Source: Hyperoplus lanceolatus
Lineage: Eukaryota > Chordata > Actinopteri > Uranoscopiformes > Ammodytidae
Direction: 5' to 3'
Length of the DNA stretch: 64,000 bases
Assembly (NCBI GenBank): GCA_026929865.2
Contig: CM049402.1
Coordinates: 7,001,001-7,065,000 of the forward strand
Under the pieces are notes generated by a model. The model saw only the letters and a list, made by a program, of their open reading frames with translations, had not been told where the DNA came from and did not search any database. This document shows, one piece after another, positions 1 to 62,680 of this stretch. Within the stretch, counting starts at the first letter, position 1; every line of letters begins with the position of its first letter. Position numbers and translations under genes: made by a program.

Positions 1-339
1 TACTCATTTTGACGTCAGTTTGAGAATGTTGTGGTTGTGTATGCTAGTTTGTGTATGTGAGAAATCCTTCGGATGAGTACTACCTTCCGGTAGGTTTTTG
101 TGTATGGATCGATAGGATACTTTTTCCTACTCAACCGCCCCACAATGCATTGCGTCTTTTCAAACGACATGGAAGTTTTTTTTTTAAGGTTTGTCGGACC
201 GTGTAAACGGTCTAACGAACCTCGCATACACAATCGACTGTTAAGTAGACAGTATGGAGTATATACATGTTGAGTATGTAGGAGGGAGGACGTTAGTATG
301 TCTTTTCGAACACAGCCTGAGAGTTTTTTCTTCTGGCAG
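1..339 (+). other. flt4: flt4 intron 6 (partial)
   Basis: Sequence before the first exon in the window. I see no coding similarity. The only clear signal is the pyrimidine-rich acceptor at 321-339. Confidence 0.6.
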
Positions 340-28698
<28,359 letters not shown>

Positions 28699-28751
28699 AG
28701 CTCAACCAGAGACTGTATAGAACATCTCAACTCAAACTAGTCATTAATTTA

Positions 28752-28937
28752 AGGTGGAGTCAGTCAGCCATTTTGGAGAAGGCTTGTCGTCAAAATCACT
28801 TTTTGTCAAAATCAAAAAAATATCTCGTGATCCGCTACCTCTACAGGACAGACAGGTAGCGGATCATGAGGAGATATTCACTGATTTTGCCCAAAACAGG
28901 ATTTTGACCACATCCAGAATCACAGACTCCACGTTTA
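28752..28937. mobile_element. Short palindromic element, family B, inside flt4 3' UTR
   Basis: AAGGTGGAGTCAGTCAGCC at the left and CAGAATCACAGACTCCACG at the right. Inner arms GTGATCCGCTACCT and AGGTAGCGGATCATG form a strong stem around a 10-12 nt loop. Confidence 0.75.
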
Positions 28938-29172
28938 ATAAGGGCAGGTTATACATCACCCATGGCAAGAGCTGACCTCTACTTTACATAGTAAATGGGG
29001 CAGCTGCCTCAACAAATGGACTGAGCTGTACGTGCCTGAAGTTCCTCTAATGAGCCACTGGGTGGCAGCATTATGACACTATCTTTTATTCAAACAGTTA
29101 TATTTTTTATCTTTTTATATACAGAGTATTCTTCCTCTTTTTTTTGTACAAATGATGACTCATATTGAAAGA

Positions 29173-29178
29173 AATAAA
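29173..29178 (+). terminator. flt4: flt4 polyadenylation signal AATAAA
   Basis: AATAAA about 475 nt after the stop codon, in an AT-rich setting and followed by T/G-rich sequence. It is the first canonical hexamer after the flt4 stop. Confidence 0.65.
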
Positions 29179-29260
29179 CCATTTTATATTCTCCCTTCTC
29201 GTCTTATTCTATGACTGATAGTGAAGTTTGTCCCAAAATGTGCATTTTGTATTCAAATGG

Positions 29261-29553
29261 GTCAGTGATTCTGGAGAACACTTGTCAAAATCACTTATTG
29301 TAAAAATCAGTTTATTTCTCCTTATCATCCGCTACCTGTCCGTATTTGTGCGCTGAAACAAAATCCAGTGTTTATAGACTGCCTAGGCTCTGTAAACTGG
29401 TATGTAAAGAAAGGGAAAGCAACATGCCAATTTACAGAGCATAGGCTGTTTATCAGTGCACAGTGTGGGGAGATATTCACTGATTCTGACACAAAAAAAG
29501 GGATTTTGACAACAAGCTTTCTCCAGAATCCCCGACTACACCTTTCAATGTTG
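29261..29553. mobile_element. Short palindromic element, family B
   Basis: Begins GGGTCAGTGATTCTGGAGAA, includes TCATCCGCTACCTGTCCG and GATATTCACTGATTCTGAC, ends CTCCAGAATCCCCGACTACA. Lies just downstream of the flt4 poly(A) signal. Confidence 0.7.
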
Positions 29554-29914
29554 AAATCATGTACAGGTCAAATGCAATTAGAACCACACGCTCCGTAATG
29601 ATCCATATAATGGAACAATCGGTGAAACAGGCTGAAATGTGTGTGTGTGTGTGTGTGTCATTTAGTGTAGGCGGAGACACCTCGAACAAGGAATAAGTGA
29701 CGGAGGTAAACAGAGAGATGTAGGGCAGAATGAAAGGAGTGAGTCACACTAAAGCGACCTCTTACTCTTTATCAGAGGTAGACGTAGGCATGATGACAGC
29801 TGTGACAGCCTAACACCCTCTTACATGCTCCCAACACAACCTGTGTGTGGGCTGTTGACTCTGGCTGAGGGAAATTAACAAAGTCCACTTCATCCGCGCA
29901 CACACACACTGACT

Positions 29915-31473
<1,559 letters not shown>

Positions 31474-32020
31474 TTTATTTAGCTGATTATAACCAAAAGA
31501 TTGTGAAATAAATAAAAAGAAAATCTCAAAATATTAGAATATTTAAAAAGTCGAATAAAAAAAAAAGGGAATATTCTAGTATTTTTGAGATATTGGATTT
31601 CCATGAACTGTAGGCCGTAATCAGCCAAACTTAAAACAAAAACAATATGTATTTCACTTTATGTGTAAAGAATGAACACTTCCATCATGTTGTAGTGTCA
31701 TTTTGTGAGATGCACCTGTATTTTTCCATTTGTACTTCGACCAAAAAAAAAAAAATATATATTTACAGCCTTCAAATAGCCATCAACCCTAACACAGTAA
31801 CAAAATAAGCTTCCTCTCCTCTTTACATGACAGTCAGCCTCCACACACACAGAGCCTGCAGTAACTCAGACACAGCCCTAGAGCCTGGGAGTTAGATCCA
31901 GAGCCGCACTCACTTGGGAAAGGGAAGTTTGGTTGGAGACAAGGGGTTGGATTTAGCTAACAGGCTAGAAACTTATAAATAAGATGAGACAGGGGAGAGG
32001 GGGCGGGCGGGGGGCAGTCC
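31474..32020 (-). other. ergic1: ergic1 3' untranslated region (minimum extent)
   Basis: Minus-strand sequence after the TGA. A candidate AATAAA lies at 31474-31479 (TTTATT on the + strand). Part of the UTR overlaps a degraded Tc1-like terminus (31510-31723). The true cleavage site may be further left, as sequence down to about 30240 is also mostly unique. Confidence 0.45.
31510..31723. mobile_element. Degraded Tc1-like terminus
   Basis: AATCTCAAAATATTAGAATA, then TATTCTAGTATTTTTGAGAT and the end GTGAGATGCACCTGTA resemble the inverted ends of fish Tc1-like elements. No transposase left. Overlaps the likely ergic1 3' UTR. Confidence 0.5.
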
Positions 32021-54724
<22,704 letters not shown>

Positions 54725-54900
54725 GGTGTTTGAAGGGGTTTTGGATCGGGGGGTTAGCGGACACTGCTACAAAACAACGGGGCAAAGCACAAAGCTATCT
54801 GAAACGCTACCGGTGGTTCATCGGTACCGGGCTGACGTAAGCTTAGGACGCTTTGCAAAAGCCAATTGGCTGAGAGCTACTTCCGCTAGACTCTGATTCT
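54725..54900 (-). promoter_or_regulatory. ergic1: ergic1 5' UTR and promoter region
   Basis: Upstream of the ergic1 ATG there is a CCAAT/ATTGG palindrome (54861-54870), a CRE-like TGACGTAA (54833-54840) and an ETS-type CTTCCG (about 54880). No TATA box is visible, which suits a housekeeping trafficking gene. The transcription start is not determinable by eye. Confidence 0.5.
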
Positions 54901-55552
54901 ACATCCGCCGAGAGCTTTGGCTTTGTTTTTTTTAATTCATTTCAAGTTAAAAGATCAAATATAAAAAGGTTTTAAATCCCACAATATTTAAAAATTGAAA
55001 TAGCTATGACTTTACAATAGAAGCAAGAAAATACATTTTAAATAAAAATAACTTGTATCGTTTATTCACTTAAAACTAAGCTTTTTTAATACTTTTTTGG
55101 GGAATTTTAACTTAAAAATATCTAAATAACTTATATAGCCTACAATTACTTTTCAACAAACAAAGAGTGGCTATAAATATTTTGTAAAAAATCCTCTTCA
55201 GTTTCTCTTCCTGAATGACTTTGATTTGTAAGAGACCATGTGCACAACTCAATCACATCATACTAGAATACAATTGCATATCTTGTCAAATTAATATATG
55301 CACAAAATTATAGCCAAAAATACACACCTTCGATACACAATGTAAAAGTATAACACAGCATCTACTAAATTGAAAAATATTGTATTATTGTTTACTCTTT
55401 TTCTTTCATTCTGTACTCATTTGTGCGCCCACATGTAGTAAAAAGCACATATTTAGGCATTTTCAAGTGTTTACCAAAGTTTTTCTTACTAAAACCTCAC
55501 CTGTGAAACCACTGATCGACAACATAATATAAAATATAGTTTAGATGTATAA
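54901..55552. other. ergic1-dusp1 intergenic, AT-rich
   Basis: Very AT-rich sequence without ORFs or recognised repeats. Confidence 0.4.
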
Positions 55553-56026
55553 ATTAAAGGTGAAGTGGCCGATTTATTTATGTTAATATGAGTGTTAAAT
55601 CACTCTTTATTCATACAGTGATTACTTAGTGTGTGCGTTTCATAAAGCCGATCCCTTAGTAACCCGCTCTGCATGTAATTGTCAAATAAACTTTTCACGG
55701 ATCCCAAAACTGATATCCAATCAGAATAGAGAACGCTACAAACCGGCACCCAACTCACTGCCGGTGCACACGCAGAGCCCCACATGGGTGAATGTTTATG
55801 CTCCTACAATGGCGGAGCAGGTAAAAATCCTTCCCAATGTCTGTTTTGATGGTTTTTATCGTGTTTTATCACACTTATGGATCTGAGATGATGCTAGATA
55901 ACTCGCTGCTTGAAGACCACAGTGCATTAATGTGGGGACGAGGGGGGGGACGAGGGAGGGGACTGCTAACTGCAGTCAGTGACAGGAAGTTAGCTAAACG
56001 GACCATTCCGCTTATTGAACCTTTAA
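55553..56026 (+). mobile_element. MITE family C, copy 2
   Basis: Inverted relative to 7447-7911. Starts TTAAAGGTGAAGTGGCCGAT and ends CCATTCCGCTTATTGAACCT, TTAA. Contains a G-rich GACGAGGGGGGGGACGAGGG. Confidence 0.78.
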
Positions 56027-56340
56027 CACTGAGCTATGTCCTCATATCTGCATATATCTACAACTACATTCAAGTGTGTTGTATATCATTTACTAAGTGT
56101 GTTTAAACAAAATAGTTACCAACCAGTCTATAGTTTGAGTAAATGCAGCTTATTATGAACTGGTGAACATAAGCTTAAGTGAAAACCACTCCATTTTTTT
56201 TTATAAGAACAAGGTAAATGGGGAAATAACATTTTTCAGGATAGTTCCTCATAACATTTTGGTTTTTATTTTACTGGCGATAATTAGCCCATAATTCAAC
56301 CTTTGGCCAGTAAGTAACAGCTTCTTTGTTTGAGTCTATG

Positions 56341-56470
56341 TCAAGTCAACTTTATTTACTGTATGTAGCACATTTATAACTGCTGAGGCAGAACAAAGTG
56401 CTGTGCCGTACAAAGGGTAAAACAATAGACACAAATAGGTAATAAAATATCATATCAAAAGTCAAATGAA
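56341..56470 (-). mobile_element. Retrotransposon 3'-tail fragment
   Basis: AGTCAACTTTATTTACTGTA, TGTAGCACATTTATAAC and CAAAGTGCTGTGCCGTACA resemble the common fish LINE/SINE tail (storage and counting of AAAGTGCTGTAC before TTTATT, inverted). Short and diverged. Confidence 0.5.
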
Positions 56471-56792
56471 TAGTTAACTTTAAGAGATCATAAAATAATA
56501 ATAAAGTACTAGTAGAAATGGCCCTCAAACAGCAAGCCATAAACTATGATACCTTTTAGGATAAAACTGCCTAAAAGACATATGTTATTAAAACCCCTGT
56601 AGTGACATTGAATGCCACAGTTGGCCTAAAACAACACATCAACTAACCAGTTTGGCTGACTTAAAAGTTCCTGGTTACAGCGTTAGAAAAGCCTGGAAAT
56701 GATTCATCGGCATTGGATTACATGTTATGAGCAACAAAGGTAACCAGGAAATAAATTGTAGTACTTCTACATTTTTATCAGAATGGCTGGTT

Positions 56793-56979
56793 TGGGGGGC
56801 GCCCTTAGCTCAGTTGGTAGGGCATCCCCCCCCGGACCGGGCCCAGCAGCAGGCCCGGGTTCGATTCCCGCCCGCGGTCGTTCTCTGCATGTCACTCCCC
56901 TCTCTGCCCCATTTAACCTCTGTCTCTCTGCACTATCAATAAAAGCATAAAAATGCCCAAAAAATATCTTATAAAAAAA
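56793..56979 (+). mobile_element. tRNA-derived SINE with target duplication
   Basis: Head GCGCCCTTAGCTCAGTTGG (A box), B box CGGGTTCGATTCCCGCC, body CTGCATGTCACTCCCCTCTC, tail CAATAAAAGCATAAAAATG and oligo-A. Flanked by the 11-bp repeat AATGGCTGGTT at 56782-56792 and 56980-56990. Confidence 0.9.
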
Positions 56980-56999
56980 AATGGCTGGTTGGTAGTTCA

Positions 57000-59340
57000 T
57001 TTACAAGAGACAATAGGCAATGGTGTTTATCCGTCTCAAAATTTAGAGAGAGAAAAAAAGATTAGTTTTCAGCAATTTCTAATGTTTATATAGTGGTCAA
57101 AGTCATTTGGACCACAGGCCATCACATCCCAGAAACAGAGAGAGAGCTACACGTCATGCGGATGTGGTATCTGTCGTACATGAACATCCACTTTGTATGT
57201 AATTCCATCAGTTAAGGTCTTTTCCCATTATTAAAATGTGTCTATTTTTACTTAGCTTTTTGGTCTCCCCACATTCATACAAACATGAAACAAAACCATT
57301 TTTGGCTTTTAAAAAAAAATACTAAAATAAAGTCAGGATAGACCCAGTGTTTTCCCACTGATGGCTCAGCCTATTTCCCGTAGCGACGGTTGACGGTAAA
57401 CAGACGAGGATGACAGCAAGTGACAGTGCGGTCAGTCCACCGGTTTCACTTCCTCTATTTGTGGATGAGAGCTGTATACAGTTGGTTACGGGCCTTTATT
57501 ATGGGAATCCAAAACACACAGTGACAAATCAAGCTCTATTTTCTGACCTCAACGTTCTCTCACACACAGATGTACTGTGTTCTGTTATTGTAGTGCATGT
57601 TTTGGTTTCACACTTGTTTTTTGTTTTAGTTTTGCAGCAGGTTGTCATGAGCAAAAGAGTAAATATGATATGGGCCGCCTACATAGGTTTAACAACAGTT
57701 TGGAAAGCAGACATATCACAGATAACAGTGGCAGGTGCTGTAAACACATGAAAAAAAGGGGGGTAATTTATGTTAGAAATAGTGAACATACTGTACAATT
57801 GCTTCACTGTACTTGCTGTCTTTGTCCACCCCCTTCACCAGGTGTCTAATTTCTTTCCCAAGCCTCCAGCACGTAAAGCCCATTGCTTCATCACTGTAAG
57901 GAAGACGTATTTACACAATAATGAGGACAAAATGTTTGGATACAGACTGTCTTCCCAAGCCCGTTCGACCCCTCTTCTCCAGTGGGCTACGGTGTGTGTA
58001 ACATTCCTGCTTTGTGGCATGTGCCTCACAGTTGACTCATCTCACCGGAGTGTGAGGTTAAACTATAGCTGGAAAGTTTTGGCACTCTGTTGTCAATGGT
58101 TTAAGTTGTGTTCCTTTTTAAACCCCACCCCCCCTCTTCCTTTTCTCACATAACACATCTATTATTCCCCTTCGCTTGAAGTCAAAACATGGGGACAGAA
58201 ACTGCAAAAATGTGGATTCACAAGGGCTGAAGATTCCCACATCACGTGTACAGGTTACAGTAGGGGAGAATGACGCCATTGATATAGTTTAGCCTATATC
58301 AGTGTGATTTTATTAAGCAATACACAGAAAATCCATATAACATACAGCAGGTTATATTTAAGTCATAGAGTGTATAACAAATAAATAATATGTTTTAAGT
58401 GATCACATAATCTGCCAATTAGGTTGACCTGAAACCAAAAGGTGATTTTACTTGTAATAAAGGATATGTTGCATCACAACATATGACTGTTGTTGAGTCC
58501 TCCCAGTAAACATTAGTTTCACAACAAAACATCCCCGGCGCGTCGGTGCTTTGCAGTTTCAACACACCCTTCTTGTCAGTGTCAGACGCCTGTTGTCTGT
58601 CAATAATAAACGCCACCTGATTACTTATAATGAGACAGCAGTGTTGTCCATTCTGAGTCAGCAACACCACACACATTAACCAAACGGAAAGGGTTTCCCA
58701 GAGTCAATGCAATCGTGTACGCTTTTTTGACAATATGCTCGGCAAAAATTATTTTGGGGAATGGAGAAGCAACACTAGTCTGTTTCAATTATGTCACCAA
58801 TGAAACACAAAACCCTCAAGGGGTCAAGAGGTCCCCATCTGCTTTTGACTTACTGGTATACAGGGCAGTGTTTTTGTTTTCTCAGCATGTGGAAATTTAC
58901 TGGACCTCAGATTTCTATACAGTGATTAACTTTTATGACTAGCCTTTGCTCTCGGGGCATTGAACACTATGTACCTCCAACCAATAAAAACAAAGAATAA
59001 ACTTTTATTGCCCCCATGGCCAGATATTGACTTAGTATCTTGTTATTTGTCAACTCTCAGGTGAAGAGGCAGAATATAAATCTAATTAAACACCATAACA
59101 TCATGGAAAATTTGGAGATTTCCTTGGGCTATTTGCCTGACATACATTTTGAACAACCTCGTGCAATTATGGAATATGAGAGAGATTAATAATAAGCCTG
59201 GTTGTGTGATAGAAATAGAAAATAGAAAAAATAATAATAACAGGCCTAAAAACTCCCTGCAAAAACGTAATTGAACCCTGACTCCGCGTACGTGCTGCAC
59301 GCCTGTATTGAAATGTCCAGTAGTTTAAGCGCGTGCCCTG
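57000..59340. other. dusp1 upstream intergenic region
   Basis: No gene seen. Mostly unique sequence; any distal dusp1 enhancers would lie here. A G14 run occurs at 59355-59368 at its right edge. Confidence 0.4.
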
Positions 59341-59369
59341 TTAAGGAGGGGGATGGGGGGGGGGGGGGT

Positions 59370-59500
59370 TGAAGGACGCGCTGACGTAGGCCTATGCCGC
59401 GCTGGCAGGAGACCAAGAGGGGCGGACGCCTGACGTCAGAGGTCTCTCATTCACAAGCACGAGCCGTATATAAGCCGGTTCAAAACGCTTCGAGACAGAA
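59370..59500 (+). promoter_or_regulatory. dusp1: dusp1 core promoter: CREs, GC box, TATA
   Basis: Contains a perfect CRE TGACGTCA at 59431-59438, a CRE-like TGACGTAG at 59382-59389, a GC box GGGGCGG near 59419-59425 and TATATAA at 59467-59473. Cyclic-AMP response elements are established control sites of mammalian DUSP1, an immediate-early gene. The start of transcription is probably near 59500, about 340 nt before the ATG. Confidence 0.8.
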
Positions 59501-59840
59501 ACTACTCACTGTGAAGTAGAATATATTAAACTTTTGTAGAATAAAACACAACTACCGGATACACCAAAGAACAAAAAAGGACCAGCTTAGGTTACCTTAA
59601 AATCACTATTGTTTAGTTTTGTTTGTTTTTGTGCCTTTTTCAATTTTATTTCAAACCAAACAAGTAAACCGGAACAAAGGAGCCACCGCCGCTGTCAAGA
59701 GATAAAGCTACTTTGTAACTTTCGGAAACAAGCGTATTTATTTTTAACTCAACCACCTAAACTTTACTTTTCCTTGCCGTCTAAGCCTATACGAGCTTCA
59801 GCCTATGTTGGATTTATTATATATATCCCGCCGCCCTACT

Positions 59841-60213
59841 ATGGTCATAATGGAGGTTCCCACCATCGACTGCGAGTCCTTCCGTGGCTTGTTGGAGGCT
59901 CGCGACGTCCCGGGCTGCCTGGTGCTGGACTGCCGCTCGTTCCTCTCCTTCAACTCGTCCCACATCTCGGGCTCGGCCAACGTGCGCTTCAGCACCATAG
60001 TGCGCCGGAGAGCCAGGGGAGGGCTGGGGCTGGAGCACATAGTCCCCAACGAGGACACCCGGAACCGGCTACTCTCAGGGGAGTACGAGTCCGTGGTGCT
60101 GCTGGACGACCGCAGCTTGGACCTGAGCCATGCCAAGAAAGACGGGACACTGATGCTGGCTGTCACGGCCCTGTGTCGCGACCCGTGTGGAGCCAGCGTT
60201 TTCATTCTCCAAG
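59841..60213 (+). CDS. dusp1: dusp1 exon 1: rhodanese/CH2 domain
   Basis: Begins MVIMEVPTIDCESFRGLLEA and contains VLDCRSFLSFNSSHISGSAN and FSTIVRRRARGG, the MAPK docking arginines. Donor G|GTAAGA, phase 1. Confidence 0.97.
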
Positions 60214-62680
60214 GTAAGAAAAGTGCTTTTTTTGTTTTAAACGGTTTGAATATGTCTTCGTATAGGCCTAATAATAACCCAATTCACTTTATTTGTATAG
60301 CGCCTATCATACAATAAATGCCGCCCAAAGTGCTTTATTGAAAGGACATGCATGCATTACAAGAGGGCTTCTCATTGAAATAGAAATGGAATGAACATAA
60401 ACACAGGGGTTACATACCATAAATAGAAAATCAAATTAAAAGAAGCGTACACTTGATAGTGCCTACACAATAGTTACACTGTATCCTAACAACGGGGCAA
60501 CAAATGCAGCTTACAGCTGTCACCATACCAGCTGGTGCTGCCTGGAGTAAACAATGTTCCAAAATAGCCCCCCACCATGAGCAGTTGTCACCTTTTTGGA
60601 GAGCCATATTTAAACGCGCATGGTGTCTGTGATTTACTGTCCCTGTGATGTGATGTGACCTAATAGCTATCTCTCTCTTTTTTTCTTCTCCTCTTTTCCA
60701 GGCGGTTTTGAAACATTTTCCTCCGAGTGTCCAGAGATGTGCACCAAACCCTCCCCTCCACAGGGGCTCAGCCTGCCCCTGAGCTCCAGCCTGAGCGCAG
60801 ACCCAAGCTGTAGTCCGTGCAAAACTCCTTTATACGACCAGGTTTGTAGATTTTTGGATTTTGTGATCAAATCAGATTGAACACACACCACATTGTTTGC
60901 TTCTCACTTCCTGTTGTCTAGCCTACTGTTATGAAGTTGACTGTTGACTAAATGGATATGTTTTGTTTATTTGCTTGTGTTTTTAGGGGGGTCCCGTGGA
61001 GATCTTACCTTTCCTGTACCTTGGCAGTGCCTACCACGCGTCAAGAAAAGACATGCTGGAGATGCTGGGGATCACCGCTCTGATCAACGTCTCGGCCAAC
61101 TGTCCCAACCACTTCGAGGACGCCTTTATCTACAAGAGCATCCCTGTCGAGGACAACCACAAGGCAGATATCAGCTCCTGGTTCAACGTGGCCATTGAGT
61201 TCATCGGTGAGTTCATAAAAAACATGTTCTCACTCCCCTTCAACTGCCAAATGTGAGCACTTGCTGCCTGCCTATACACAGCTGTTACCTACTGAGCCCG
61301 TAGGGTGGCAAACAACACACACACACACACACACCCTCTCTTCCTTTACTTCAGTCTTTTGACACCCCGGATTTAAATCTTAAAAAGTTCCCTCCAAAAC
61401 CGACCAGCTGGCTCGGCACAGGGCACAATGGCAGTTACATCATCGGCACCCTCTCAGGCGTGGAAAAGGGGGATGCCCCCCTTCGACTCCCCTCTGTGTA
61501 TATGAATTGTGAGGCAGCAAACCCCCCCCCCCTCCCCCCCCAATTTAGTTTAGTTGTGGGTTAGGCTGGCTGTGCTTGAATGGCTCCCTCCACCACGCCA
61601 CACTCTTTGTTCTGGGCCGAACAAAAGGCAATTCCTCCCTCACTCACTGTCGACCTTCCTCCCCAGATCAATACCCCCAGCGTGAGGTCGGTTCCCCTGC
61701 TTTTGTCCCTTCAGACTGCCTCCTTAGGGAATCACCCCCCACAAGATCACACCCTTCCCCCCCTATTAACTGTGTTCCTGTGTCTTAATGGGCGCTGTTC
61801 ACATTTAAATAGCAACGGAAAGTGTTGCAAAGACTTTTGTTTTTCTTGCCCTCCTGTGTCAGGCACAGGAGTTTTTTCCCTCCATTCTTTGAAAGCACAT
61901 TTCCCCCTTACCTGATAGATGTTTACAGTGTTACCTTTTATGGCATGGCATCCCACCACATTTCCTGTCCACTTCCCCAACTTTCACTGTCTATTAAAGG
62001 CAAAATGCCCTAATGTCATTAAAACAACAGCTTTATAAGCAAGTTAATACCAGTTCAGCATACAATTCAAAAACAAAATTGAGCTAGAGTCTATCCTGAA
62101 TATGTGTGAAGTAAGGGCTGCAACCAACCATTATTTACATCCTTCATTTATATATGCTTACAAAGCCTATAAGGACCACGAGGATGAAGCCAATGCTGAA
62201 GTTAAAACAGATGTACTGTCTGGCATCACGTCAGGACTATCTATTCATGCACACACACAGCTGTTAATGTTTACTGTGAACTAACGTTGCTTTTTCTTCT
62301 TCTTCTCTCCTCTCCTAGACTCTGTGAGAAACAAAGGGGGCCGCGTGTTCGTGCACTGCCAGGCGGGCATCTCTCGCTCGGCCACCATCTGCCTGGCTTA
62401 CCTCATGAGGACCAACCGCGTCAAGCTGGACGAGGCCTTCGAGTTTGTCAAGCAGCGGCGCAGCATCATCTCGCCCAACTTCAGCTTCATGGGTCAGCTG
62501 CTGCAGTTTGAGTCCCAGGTCCTGGCCTCCTCCACCTGCTCCTCAGAGGCCGGCAGTCCAGCCATCGGCGGCAACAGCACCACCGTCTTCAACTTCCCCG
62601 TATCCATCCCCGTGCACCACGCCTCAGCCAACCAGCTCTCATTCCTACACAGCCCCATCACCACCTCGCCAAGCTGCTGA
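59841..62680 (+). CDS. dusp1: dusp1, dual-specificity MAP kinase phosphatase 1 (4 exons)
   Basis: Nuclear, stress- and serum-induced phosphatase that dephosphorylates the TxY activation loop of p38, JNK and ERK. Coding exons: 59841-60213, 60702-60841, 60987-61206, 62319-62680, together 1095 nt: 364 residues plus stop (human 367). N-terminal rhodanese/CH2 domain with the kinase-interaction arginines RRR at 55-57. Catalytic domain with general acid Asp227 in VEDNHKAD and the HCQAGISRSAT signature giving Cys258 and Arg264, the same numbers as human. The C-terminus HSPITTSPSC keeps the two Ser-Pro sites that ERK targets in mammals. The ATG at 59841 has a strong Kozak context (A at -3, G at +4). 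An in-frame ATG at 59805 would add 12 residues but has weak context. Divergently placed to ergic1. Confidence 0.98.
60285..60360. mobile_element. Retrotransposon tail fragment in dusp1 intron 1
   Basis: CACTTTATTTGTATAGCGCC and CCCAAAGTGCTTTATTGAAA are the inverted tail typical of fish SINE/LINE insertions, like the tail at 9395-9420. Confidence 0.5.
60702..60841 (+). CDS. dusp1: dusp1 exon 2: interdomain linker
   Basis: Encodes GGFETFSSECPEMCTKPSPP through CSPCKTPLYDQ. Ser/Pro/Cys-rich linker between the CH2 and catalytic domains. Acceptor CTCTTTTCCAG, donor CAG|GTTTGT, phase 0. Confidence 0.95.
60987..61206 (+). CDS. dusp1: dusp1 exon 3: catalytic domain, general acid
   Basis: Encodes GGPVEILPFLYLGSAYHASR, ITALINVSANCPNHFE, IPVEDNHKADISSWF. 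Asp227 in VEDN is the general acid of dual-specificity phosphatases. Acceptor GTGTTTTTAG, donor G|GTGAGT, phase 1. Confidence 0.97.
61207..62318 (+). other. dusp1: dusp1 intron 3
   Basis: 1.1 kb with a short (AC)n at 61314-61334 and several C-rich runs (61521-61541). No coding signal. Confidence 0.5.
62319..62680 (+). CDS. dusp1: dusp1 exon 4: active site and C-terminus
   Basis: Encodes GGRVFVHCQAGISRSATICL, LDEAFEFVKQRRSIISPNFS, then a less conserved Ser-rich tail ending ITTSPSC-TGA. Contains nucleophile Cys258. Acceptor CTCCTCTCCTAG. Confidence 0.98.

Larger units (their letters stand above)
28699..29200 (+). other. flt4: flt4 3' untranslated region
   Basis: Runs from the stop codon to just past the first good polyadenylation hexamer. 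It contains a complete short palindromic transposable element (28752-28937), so part of the mature UTR is transposon-derived. The extent is inferred from the hexamer only. Confidence 0.65.

Noticed and set aside
10-17. TGACGTCA (CRE) at the left edge
   Set aside because: It lies inside an flt4 intron without promoter context; a single 8-mer is not evidence.
56797-56870. Possible functional tRNA gene (A and B boxes)
   Set aside because: The head is followed by a SINE body and A-rich tail with target duplication, and the cloverleaf is broken by C-runs, so it is a SINE.
59609-60217. 202-codon frame overlapping dusp1 exon 1
   Set aside because: Starts with TTG, is out of frame with dusp1 and reflects the GC-rich exon; no family resemblance.
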